From the NCBI GenBank assembly GCA_010093485.1, contig MU001500.1:940198-1004197 (forward strand): DNA of 64,000 bases, written 5' to 3'. Below the pieces are notes generated by a model. The model ran no database searches, was not told the origin of the DNA, and saw nothing but the letters and a program-made list of their open reading frames with translations. Shown one piece after another: positions 32,261 through 41,858 of this stretch. The stretch is from Karstenula rhodostoma CBS 690.94 (Eukaryota; Ascomycota; Dothideomycetes; Pleosporales; Didymosphaeriaceae). How positions within the stretch are numbered: position 1 is the stretch's first letter; every line of letters starts with the position of its first letter. A program made the position numbers and the translations under genes.

Positions 32261-33730
32261 CTAATACGTCCTAGCCAGGTTGCGCAAGTACCAGTCGACA
32301 AGCTTACGACCCACTTTCACCTCAGAGACGTGGATGAGGTCCTGGTTTCTGTTAGTAATGCGAACTCGGAAATTTTGGCATGTGGTACGTACTCCTTCCA
32401 TAGCATAGTCAAGGTCGCTGCTGTGCGCAACATCGCCCTCCAGCAGTCCACCCTCGCTCCACCTCAATTGTCGGTTCCTCTGCTTGTTGACAAGCAACCA
32501 GCACCTCAGCTTCTCTGGCTCGACCTCAAGGAAACCGGCCAGCTTCTTCAAGTCCATCGTGGAGTACAGCTTGAGGTAGCTCTTGACAGTAGGCGACATC
32601 ATGGTGTTCTTGACCTCATCCATGAAGATACCGAGGTAGTGCTCAACAGGGTCGACGTTGATCTCCGGGTTATCAAAGTCTGGCGGGGTGGGGTTGATGA
32701 ACTTGGGGCATGCAGATCGGAACAGCTCCTCAAAGAGGGGCAGGTTCTCAGGACCACCGCGCTGTAGCCTGTTGAACTGCTCTCCGTACTTCTCGCGAAG
32801 CGCCGTGTGAATGGTGTCGTCCAACCGGGTAGGGTGGAAGGCCACGCAGATCATGATGAGTGCGTACATCTGGTCGTTCTTCTTGCTGGTGGAGTCATAC
32901 TGCGCGTTCTTCTGGAAGTTCTTCGTCCGCGAGACGTAGACAAGGATGTGGCTGAACATGCGGATGGCATCGGCATAGCGGCGCATCATCATGTACGAGA
33001 AACCCACGTAGTAGTAGGTAGTGAATTGAGCAGCCATGACGCGAGGGAACATGGACTTCTTGTTGAGCTCAATGTCATCGAGCGTCTTGAGTGCCAGGCT
33101 GAAGTCTCCAAGCAGGCAGTGCACGCGCAGGAGACCGATAACAGAGAAGTACCCAAGCATCTGGTACAGTGGCCTTGTGCCGTACTCTCCTGCATATTGT
33201 TTCGCATCTTCTCCTCGCTTGACAGCATTCAGCTGCTCGCTTATTTGTGATCGCTGGATGAGCGAGTATAGGACGTTGAGCACACTGTAGCATCCCCACG
33301 TGTTGGGGTTCTCACGCAGAAGCTGGATCTCTTCCGGGTTCTCGTGCTTGAAGGCAACCTTCTGGCGGTAGCCGCAGAAGCTGTTGAATTGGTAGATGAA
33401 CTCGTCGATCACGTCCCAGGCCCACGAAGACTTTTTACGCGTTAGCTACGCTCCGTATCGCGGATAGAGATTCCTCACGTTAGGGGCGTCGATGTCAACA
33501 GGCCCGTCTGAGTTCAAGATGAAGTGGAACAGATTGCAGTAGTTGTCGTAGCTGGCAAACTTGGTCTCGAGTGTCGCTTGGAACTCGAGAGGTGTTGCTG
33601 CGGCTGCAAGCTGTGCCTGAATATCTCCGCCGCTGCCCATGGACGGTACCCGGTCCAGGTCGTCCATTCCGTCGTACTGAGCCGCCTCGCGGTACTCGTT
33701 CGCCATGACTTCCTCCTCTGCGTCAGACAT
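32261..33730 (-). CDS. Translation initiation factor eIF3 subunit L
   Basis: PCI-type subunit of eIF3, which binds the 40S ribosome; absent from budding yeast but present in most filamentous fungi. Exon 1 (33730 to about 33480) encodes MSDAEEEVMANEYREAAQYD, then ATLETKFASYDNYCNLFHFI; a GTGAGG..AAAAG intron follows. The main exon gives WDVIDEFIYQFNSFCGYRQK, NVLYSLIQRSQISEQL, LLRVHCLLGDFSLALKTLDD, TYYYVGFSYMMMRRYADAIR and MYALIMICVAFHPTRLDD, and the PCI region KSYLKLYSTMDLKKLAGFLE. A second intron (32342-32392, 51 nt, frame-neutral) joins SDLDYAMEG to DLIHVSEVKVGRKLVDWYLR. Ends NLARTY. These are diagnostic eIF3L sequences and the length of about 455 aa is normal. Confidence 0.96.
32342..32392 (-). 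other. 51-nt stop-free intron in the eIF3L gene
   Basis: On the minus strand the segment starts GTACGT after AMEG and ends ACCAG before DLIHVSE, with a CTAAC branch site. Its length is a multiple of three and it contains no stop, so unspliced mRNA would be read as 17 extra residues. Homologues keep AMEG-DLIH contiguous as I recall the family, which supports the intron. Confidence 0.8.
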
Positions 33731-35127
33731 CTTGTTGCGCGCGCGGGTTCGTTGTCCTGGTAGTTCGGGGGCAGGCCTTCTCGCAGGTTCAGAATCGCAC
33801 TTCGGCCGGCGATCCGCGTGGCGTTAGGGGGAGAAATCGGCGGTAGTTGGCTGCGGCGTTGTCGTGAATTTCGAATGCGGGCCAAATCTGAATTCGCTTG
33901 TGGGTGGGTGGCTAGTGCAGAAACCGCGCCACAGGAGGGGCAGGGACGGCCGACGCGACTTCCACCTCTTCTCGCGGGACGATCGATAGTTCCCTCCTGG
34001 TCTTTATAGATGGGAAAAGCTCACGGCGAGAGCCACAAAGCAACGTCTAATCAAGTAAAGCAGATAAAATGTGGACGACAGTTCAATCTTACTTACTAAT
34101 AGCGACCACCTACTTGCAAACATTTATAAACAGTCCCAGCTAAGCTTTTCTTTTCCCTCACTCGCAGCTTCTTTCCCCAATCATAACCTACGTTACGCTC
34201 CTTTATTTCAAGCGCAAGCCAAGTCTCACTCCCGAGCAGCTCAAAGACAGTGAATGAACGAAAGGTGGGTGTTCTCATAATGAAGTCCGTCCTCGGTCAA
34301 TTGGCGCCTCGAATACATCGACGCTGGTACCTCGCTCGGATAGCAAGATCTCTGGATGTACACTCTTAGCGCTGGCAGGTAAACCAGAAGGTTTCAATTA
34401 CGACTGCATCACGGAGGTATCATGCAGGAGCGAGGAGGCAATTCATGGGTTCAACAAAATGTACGCGTAACCAGGGGCTAGGGAGATGCTAGCAGAGGAC
34501 GAAGAGTGGTTTGTGATGAGGGAGAGGATGAAAGCTGCATTGGAGAGGAGGTCAAAGCAGAAAGGCGTTTGCAAGCCCTAAAATGCGACACTGCACCTGG
34601 GGAATTTGATAGCCTTGTGAATATAGAAAATATAGCCCACTGTAATAGAACATTCTTCGCAGAACGCTCTACGTATGTAGTTCCACTGTAGGAACCTGCG
34701 GCTCATCATAGAACATCCATCGTTTCGCAGAGGATCGTTCTATAGCGGCTCCGTTTGTAAACGAGATTTGATATCGCAATGAGATACCTCTAGTGGTGGA
34801 CAACAGCCGGTCTCTGATTGGCGGATTTCTGAATTTCCCATCCCGCAATATCTCCCCGCATACGCTTGCCTCCTTCCCCAGATCACACCCGCGCTCCAAC
34901 TCCACACAGCTAGACATCTACGCGTAATGGCTTGTTCCACCGAGGCAAAGCTTGTCCGTTCTACCGCCGATCCGCTGGACGGTGTGCTAGCTCGGTCGCC
35001 ACAGCCAGAACCTGGTTGAAGGGACCTTGCATGCTCATCTAACTATCCGTGGGATTGGGTGGAAAGAGTATATTATGCCAGGGACCCTCGCAGTCAACCG
35101 AGAAAGGCCAGCGACCTCAAAACCAGG
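33731..35127. promoter_or_regulatory. Divergent promoter region, eIF3L / pectin methylesterase
   Basis: 1.4 kb between the start codons of eIF3L (minus) and the pectin methylesterase (plus). It holds both promoters. Short frames only; no additional gene is recognisable. Confidence 0.5.
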
Positions 35128-36336
35128 ATGCCTTCAATATCGACTTCGTTGTCGTGGCTCTCTATTCTCGGCTTGCTGTTTAGTCCGCAGAGCTGCCTGG
35201 CTCTGAGCAAGAAAAACCGACTAGCATGTCAAAAGGCGACGCACGACCCGCTAAAAGGCTGTCCGAAGCACACATTGCTTGTATACGCAGGCTCAGCTAA
35301 TGCAACTGCAAAGAAGAATGTTTTTCCGAGCATACAATCGGCGGTCCTGTCTCTCCCTCACGACAACTCAACCCAGTACATCCTGATCCTCCCTGGCCAG
35401 TATACGGAGCAGGTCAATGTCACACGCCCCGGCCCACTGTATCTCCTGGGTCAGACGAGTGATGCGGCGAGTCTAGCAAAGAACACCGTTGAGGTTGTCT
35501 GGCATAATGCAACCGGTACCACCACTACCGGTTCTTACGACAATGCATGGACCTCAGCCTTGACAATTGCGCCGACGTTCAACTCATCCACGACAGGATC
35601 GGGACCCACCGGTAACCCTGTACCTGAAGACACCCCTTTCGGCAACTTCGACTTCCGCGCATACAATCTCAACTTCACCAATGACTACCTACCTTACGCC
35701 GCTGGACCCTCGCTTGCACTGTCAACTTCCTACGCCAATACGGGATTCTATCACTGCTCCTTCAAGTCCTACCAGGACACCATCTACGTAGGCAAGCTTG
35801 CCAACAGCTACATGTCCAAGTGCGAGATCGCCGGCCAGACCGACTTCCTCTATGGCTTTGGCACGCTCTGGATCGAAGATTCCGACCTCCTCATGCGCAG
35901 CTGCGGTGGCGGTATCATTGCATGGAAGGGCACCAACACCACTTACGAGAACAAGTTCGGCGTCTACATCCACCAATCAAACGTCGTCGCAGCCAACTCT
36001 TCCATTGCTCCGGCCATGGTCGGAAAGTGTGCACTAGGTCGCCCTTGGAATGCACAACATCGTTCCATCTTTGCGAATACATATCTTGATGCTTCGATCA
36101 GGCCGAGCGGGTACATTGACTGGAGTACGACAGCTCCACGGGTCAGCAATTACACGTTCATGGCGGAGTATAAGACGTATGGCCCGGGCTGGAACAAGAC
36201 TGGCAGGATCGAGGGTAATGTCACGCACATCTTGACTGAGAGGCAGTGGCAACCGTACTCTAGTCCTGCAAAGGTGTTCCAGTTCTTCAAGAGTGGCAAG
36301 GCGGGGAACACTGCTTGGGTGGACTGGAGTGCTTGA
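35128..36336 (+). CDS. Secreted pectin methylesterase (CE8)
   Basis: Removes methyl esters from homogalacturonan outside the cell, which opens pectin to polygalacturonases and pectate lyases. Single exon, about 402 aa from ATG at 35128. I chose this start over the upstream in-frame ATG at 35059 because it yields a clean signal peptide, ISTSLSWLSILGLLFSPQSC followed by LA. CE8 right-handed beta-helix motifs in order: ILILPGQYTEQVNV, YNLNFTNDYL, FYHCSFKSYQDTIYVG (QDT motif), GQTDFLYGFGTLWIEDSDL (catalytic Asp in the DF.YG block, equivalent to DFIFG), and LGRPWNAQHRSIF (active-site Arg and Trp). Ten or so N-glycosylation sites. Typical of plant-associated or saprotrophic fungi. No other pectinase gene is nearby. 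Confidence 0.95.
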   Translation: MPSISTSLSWLSILGLLFSPQSCLALSKKNRLACQKATHDPLKGCPKHTLLVYAGSANATAKKNVFPSIQSAVLSLPHDNSTQYILILPGQYTEQVNVTRPGPLYLLGQTSDAASLAKNTVEVVWHNATGTTTTGSYDNAWTSALTIAPTFNSSTTGSGPTGNPVPEDTPFGNFDFRAYNLNFTNDYLPYAAGPSLALSTSYANTGFYHCSFKSYQDTIYVGKLANSYMSKCEIAGQTDFLYGFGTLWIEDSDLLMRSCGGGIIAWKGTNTTYENKFGVYIHQSNVVAANSSIAPAMVGKCALGRPWNAQHRSIFANTYLDASIRPSGYIDWSTTAPRVSNYTFMAEYKTYGPGWNKTGRIEGNVTHILTERQWQPYSSPAKVFQFFKSGKAGNTAWVDWSA

Positions 36337-39300
36337 TCGCAGGCAAAGCACTGCGACGGCCGCCTCGATATACCAGCTACGTAGCAATACAAACCGTGCC
36401 TGAGACTCTTCCGACTATGCTTCGACTAAACTACACTACGTGTTCGATGCTCTCTTATCCTATGACCTGGCCATCTATGGATCAAGCAGATCTTGTTGTA
36501 GCAAGTCACGATCGTACGTAGCACTCATGCATTGGTGAACATCATCATCATCGTTTCTTTAGTCTCACTCAACGAGGTACCAAATTCAGAGCTAGGCGCT
36601 GCCATACACCCAGCCCAACAGACTCCTGAGCCATATTATCACCTGTTTTGTCTTTTTTCTTCTTTTTCTTCTGTCCGCGCATGCTATAACATACACATCG
36701 ATTTGAGTTACCCGACCCGCATGCCGCTCTTCTTCATGATGGAATGGATGCTCTTTTGAGCTGCCTACAACCAAAAGCCCGAGTGCTTAGACACCAATAT
36801 GATTCATATGACCTTCATGACGCGCTCCAATCCGACCATGCTTTGGTAGCGCTCCTTATTTTGGATCTCTTCACGCAATCCATCCGCCATAACGATTTTG
36901 GGGAAGAGTTTTGGCTTACCAGCTTCCACTCCGCCCTTCTCCATGTGGTCGTCTGAGAAAATCTTTTGATCGGTCCCGAGGATCGCAGAAGCAGCCTATA
37001 GATTCGCGGCACAGTTGGGTTTTGTTGCCGTTTCCGCTCATTACAGCACCAAGAACAATTGAAGAGCCACCGAAGACACGTTACTGCATGATTCCATTGT
37101 TCGCTGGATTCTAGAGCCAGGCTGCATATTTTACTTGACATGGGAAACCACGGGCACCGTGTTTGGTTACCCAGCTCCCCATTGCTCTTCTATATGAAAA
37201 GAAACTGCCTCCAGTTTGATTGTATGCGAACATGGCAGATAAGTGGAGCATATTAACAACAGATGTGTACCTTCCAGTGCGTTTTATTGCTCGTTAGAAG
37301 TGTGAAGGAAAGAACGAGTGGCGAAGGGATAATATTTATGTCGAAAATGTCTCGTCAGGTTGTAGTTTCTTGCACAGGCTGCACAGGTCATGCGTTTCAT
37401 CTTCACGCTTTTCTGGTGTGCCAGCTCCCTCGCTGCTCTTCCCCATGGCGACTGACACGATTCGTGCCTGATACTGTTTTGAGTAGCGCTCTCTCAAACC
37501 TGCATATGGCATGATTCCATACCATTTTTGGTGCACGACGGGCTGAGCAAGAAGTGCTCCATGCAGTGTTTCGTTGATCACTTTTGTGGCTCAGTCGATC
37601 GCGGAACGTCATATCGAAAAGGATGTCGAGTATGTAACAGAATTCAATTTCGCGGTGAAAACTATCCAGAAAGGAATAGGTGTACTTCGTCTGTGAGCAA
37701 AGCTCCGAGGGAGGGGGACATTTTGGTTTCTCTTCATGTTTTGGTGGTCGACCAACCGAGAGAAAAGTCGCCCATGAAGTTCATGATTGCACTGTTTACG
37801 TGGATAGTTCGATCGCGGTGTGAGGCGTAGAGAAGAGGGCGGAGTATGCAAATTAGCTGTAGACTGCAGCGAACATTGCACTTCTAGCTGTTCATCTCAA
37901 TCGACAATTGCTTGCAACATCGTAGCTTAGTATCATGACTTTTATATAACATCAGACCCAAATGCGGTTCATATGTTCTGAGAGACTACATTTTCAATCG
38001 CGATCGCCATGTGAAATGTCGCGAAGGGGACTGATTATCCGATTGGCAACCGTACCAGAGCGGACAGAGGATTTGGACAGCCGGGTTATGGTACAGCAGC
38101 TTCCAACAAGCGCAGGTAGCTGACTTAAATCCGTCTCCCCGTCAAGCACACATGACTAGCATGTCGGCAAACTTATGTGCATCGATAATCCACACTTCGA
38201 TCTCCACCCATATGTGCATGTATCAGAAGTTTTGGGACAAGGGTGCCACGATCTCTCTTAGTGCCGCTTTGTGATAGATGAAAGCTGCCGCACCTAGGCC
38301 TTGATTGCGCGGGCCTTGAAAGTTCAAGACGCGCTGCAGCTCTAGTGACGTGCATGAGCGTGACGCGCGTGCCCAAAAACACATGTGCTCTTTTCCTGGG
38401 AAATTGGACTGCAAATTCACAAAGTTTCCAAGCGAAAAGCGCCGTTTCCACCACATAGAGGTACTTTCGCTGGCTTTGAGTACTGCAGCAGTCGGAAAAA
38501 TGGCATCTTGTAGATATGCTTTCATGTTGAAAGAAGGACACTGCCGAAGACATGAAATAACGCAAGTCAGCATTTTTGAGAGACGTATTCGTCAAGAAGG
38601 AGTCGTGCCGCCTTTTCCGCACATGAACTTTCGTATCTTCATCTTTTGTGGATACGCTTCCTCAAGCAAACCTCCATGAATCAGTCGATTATCCGATTTG
38701 ATCTCCTTGCCGGAGGAAACACATGATATGAAGCCAACAATTTTGGGGATCACTCGAGCAACAGTAGCATGAAATCTTTGAAAGACGGTTTTTCATTTCC
38801 CTGTTTCTAACAGAAACGGAACTCCCATATAGTCTTTTGCCACCAGCTTTGGTTCCAATCGATTGAAGTTGTGTTGTGTAGGTCAGGAGCTAATGCTATC
38901 TATCAAACGATTTCTTTTATGCGCAGGGTTGGACCATCTGAAGAGAAATGAGCCAAGCAGAAGAGTGATGCTATTCATCATCAGTGCTTCGTACCGGATA
39001 GAGTCGAACATGTCCAAATATGCAATCGTTCCCACTGCGTGCCCAGAGGTAACGATTAGCTGATATTTCGTGCACTTTCATCAGCTTGAGCGACCTCGTC
39101 AACTTGATGGCTCGATGCCCATCAAAGTTCGTTGTCAAGGGCAGTTCTTCTTCAATGAAACCTTGGGTACCCCAGAGGGTGTGTCCAATTCGAGGCCGTC
39201 TATCGGCGTTCCGGTCCCAACTTAATTTACCGCGTTTGTGTATACACACGAGTGACGTTTGTAACACAAAGGGTACTTGTTCAGGCCTCATCCACATGTG

Positions 39301-39383
39301 ATAAACTGCGATAGTACACTTTCCCTCAAATTGCGTTCTGTCTCCTGACCAGAGTAGATTCATAGCCCGACTCTCCGCTTATC
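36337..39383. other. 3-kb gene-poor region
   Basis: The longest stretch in the window without a confident gene. Frames are short on both strands and give no domain. No transposon open frame, terminal repeat or obvious tandem array was seen by eye. The one interesting spot is a possible two-exon small secreted protein on the minus strand at 36804-37097. A second protein-like minus-strand segment (about 37340-37575, with YAGLRERYSKQYQARIVSVA) lacks a start codon. Confidence 0.5.
36804..37097 (-). CDS. Candidate small secreted protein, two exons
   Basis: Speculative model. ATG at 37097 gives MESCSNVSSVALQLFL; a 54-nt intron (36996-37049, GTGCTG..CTATAG) joins it to AASAILGTDQKIFSDDHMEK. The frame stays open through PKLFPKIVMADGLREEIQNK and ends VMKVI at TGA 36804. 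The product, about 80 residues, would have a hydrophobic start resembling a signal peptide and a charged mature part without cysteines. The donor is a poor match to consensus and the second exon is only 64 codons long, so chance cannot be excluded. Confidence 0.28.
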
Positions 39384-41176
39384 TCATCCAAACTTACTAA
39401 GAACAGCGTCGGCACTCTTCCACTCTTTGCAGATGAGATTCTCCCTTGCCTCGCTCCTGACCTTGAATTCAATCTTGCTTTCCTTCGGTCCCGTCAAAAC
39501 CGCATCTTTGAATCCGGTCTCAACATTTGTGTCCAACATGGTTCCAGCTTCAGGCCTACGATGCACGTTAGATGATGTCCCTTCACAACAAGTTGCCTTC
39601 AAAAGACTCACCGCATATCAAAAGCCCAAAGCATCTTCGCCATAGACAACAATAGACTCCTCTCCGCCATCTCCTGGCCCACGCAGACTCTCCTCCCCGC
39701 ACCAAACGCATACGATCGTCTCCTAGAAGAATCCTCGGTAGAGACAAAGATAGAGTCAGAGCTGTATCCAGGCAGCGGAGCGCTGCAGTCTTCCACGAGC
39801 CAGCGTGCAGGGTCGAAGGTATCGGCCTTGGGAAAGTCCTCTTCGTTGTGGTTGATCGCCCACGTGTTCATCAACGCTGTGGTGCCGGCTGGGATGAAGT
39901 AGCCTTCGTAGATGTCGTCTTTGCTTGTAGCGTGGGGAAGGCTGATGGGGAAGCCCGGGCGCCAGCGGAGGACCTGGTGGAGTTAGTCGTACCTTCCATG
40001 TCCATTTGATACAACTCCACTCACCTCCCATAGAATGGCCTGAAGGTACGGCAGCTTCGCCGCATCGATGTTCGTTGGCATCCTCTCCCCAAACACACCA
40101 TCGACCTCTACCTGTGCCCTCCTCTGCACATCCGGATGCGCCACCATCGCCAGTATAAAAATTAGTGAAGCCACTGCCGTTGTATCCGCCCCCGCCTCGA
40201 CCAAAACCCCCGCAATATACACCAACTCAATATCCCTAAACCCCTCTTTTTCCTTCCTCTCCAGCAGCTTCGCCAAGAAACTCTCCTTCGCCTTCCCCTC
40301 CCCAACATTCTTCCTCCCCCGCTCAAACAACTCCTTATAATACCCCCCTTGAGCCTTAGCCAACTCCGCACTCCTCTTCCTCCACTCGGGCCACGGCGTC
40401 AGCACACTCGGCACATACCTCAGCCACGGAAACACATCCAACGGCGGCATAGCGCCCATATCCAAGACCCCCGTCCACTCATCCTGTACCTCGGAGAAGC
40501 GATCCGTCATTTCGCGCGTGCCCCGCACCCCATACACGCTCTCGAGAATCACGGAGCAGAACGCGCGCAGGACATGCTTCTCGAACGTCGCCGGCTCCTG
40601 CAGTATCTCGAAGACCATTTGCGTCGACTCCGCCTGCTGGATCGGGCGCACCTTCTCCAGTTCCTCGTCCTTCAGGAAAGATACGAGAGCCGCGCGGCCG
40701 CGGCGCCAGTTGTGGCCGTGCGGCATGAAGGCGACGTGGTAGGGACCCGGGACCACGTAGTCGACGATGGGCATGTATGGACGGGATGAGTAGATTGCGC
40801 CGCGCTGGTCGAAGAGGTCGCGGACGGCGCGCCAGGTATTGAGCACGACGACGGGTTGGCGGCCGAAGCGTAAGCCCAGGATGGGCGCGGAGTAGTCGCG
40901 GGACCATTTGGTAAAGGTGAGGAAGGGCTTTTGGAGGGGGACTTGGTGGAGGTTTCCAAGGAGGGGGAGGGGCTTGGGGCCTGGGGGGAAGGGGAGGGCG
41001 TTGGAGGGGCGTCGAGTGAGGTTTATCAGGGTGGAGCTAAGTAGGATGATGATGCTTAGGATTGTTATGGAGGCGAAAGGGTAGGATGTCACGGTTGTGA
41101 CGAGTTTGTTGGTACGGATGCTAGCAGAGGTCAGAGATGAGGGGTTTGAGGTGCAACAGAGGGCTTCTTACTCCAT
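39384..41176 (-). CDS. Cytochrome P450, O-methylsterigmatocystin-oxidoreductase-like
   Basis: Second P450, minus strand. The first coding exon is only 5 nt (ATGGA, 41176-41172), then a 51-nt intron (GTAAGA..CTGCTAG) into IRTNKLVTTVTSYPF and the anchor ASITILSIIILLSSTLINL. The proline hinge is PFPPGPKPLPLLGNLHQVP; I-helix VEAGADTTAVAS; K-helix ILWE|VLRWRP spans an intron near 39975-40023; PERF-equivalent FDPARWL; heme loop FGAGRRVCVGQEMAE with the axial Cys. A last intron (about 39556-39611) joins AFDMR to PEAGTMLDTN and an ending SADAVLSKFG. Domain order and length (about 535 aa) are normal, so it should be active. The pattern resembles the CYP64/OrdA-like and related monooxygenases; substrate unknown. 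No synthase gene is close. Confidence 0.9.
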
Positions 41177-41858
41177 TGTTATGGCAGGCGTGTGGGACGC
41201 TTGGATCGCTGTTGCAACTGCGAAATGTTTATTAAAACAGTACAGGTTGAAGCTTCGCTTTTCTCGATTCAAGTAGCAGCCCAACTTACCGACTTGGCCC
41301 AAAAAACCTTCACTCACCAAACAGTCGTTCAGACAGAACTAGCAGCGCCATCCATCCGCCCCAACCCAGTATTTATCCACTTTCCCCGCTCCGCCCAGCA
41401 GGCCAAGGACCGGTGCACATATACGTTGTGCGACCCTCCCTCCCTCTTAACAAGGCTGCAGCCCACCGATCAGTCCCCTCTGCACCAATCACCGTGTCTG
41501 TCATCATACCGTAAGCAGCCACCCCCGGACGCATGCGTCTTTCGAGTACATCTTAGCACTTACCGCACATCTATCTGCATCTGCACCTCCACACCATGGG
41601 ACCCAGTGCGTTCCCCCGTTTCGCTGCGTCGTTCAGACATTAAATTAGTCAGCGCGTGTGGAAAGTCTTTTATGCAAGTCGCATGAAAAGCGTTGATTCG
41701 CTATATACAACCCCCTCTTGTCGGATAGATGCTGCAAATGCTACCAAAAGGGGAACCCACCCGGGTGCTCTTGCACAGGGGTACAACGCCAAACGCCGCC
41801 CATGATGCATGCATGATATGTCTGTATATACAAAAGCTCTCGCAGGGTGGCGGGTGTG
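41177..41858. other. Intergenic between P450 and M28 peptidase
   Basis: About 680 bp, the P450 promoter side and the peptidase 3' flank (both minus strand). It includes a pyrimidine-rich tract but no recognisable gene. Confidence 0.55.

Noticed and set aside
26916..41176. Secondary-metabolite cluster around the two P450 genes
   Set aside because: No polyketide synthase, NRPS, terpene cyclase, prenyltransferase or pathway regulator lies between or beside them; the intervening genes are mostly housekeeping.
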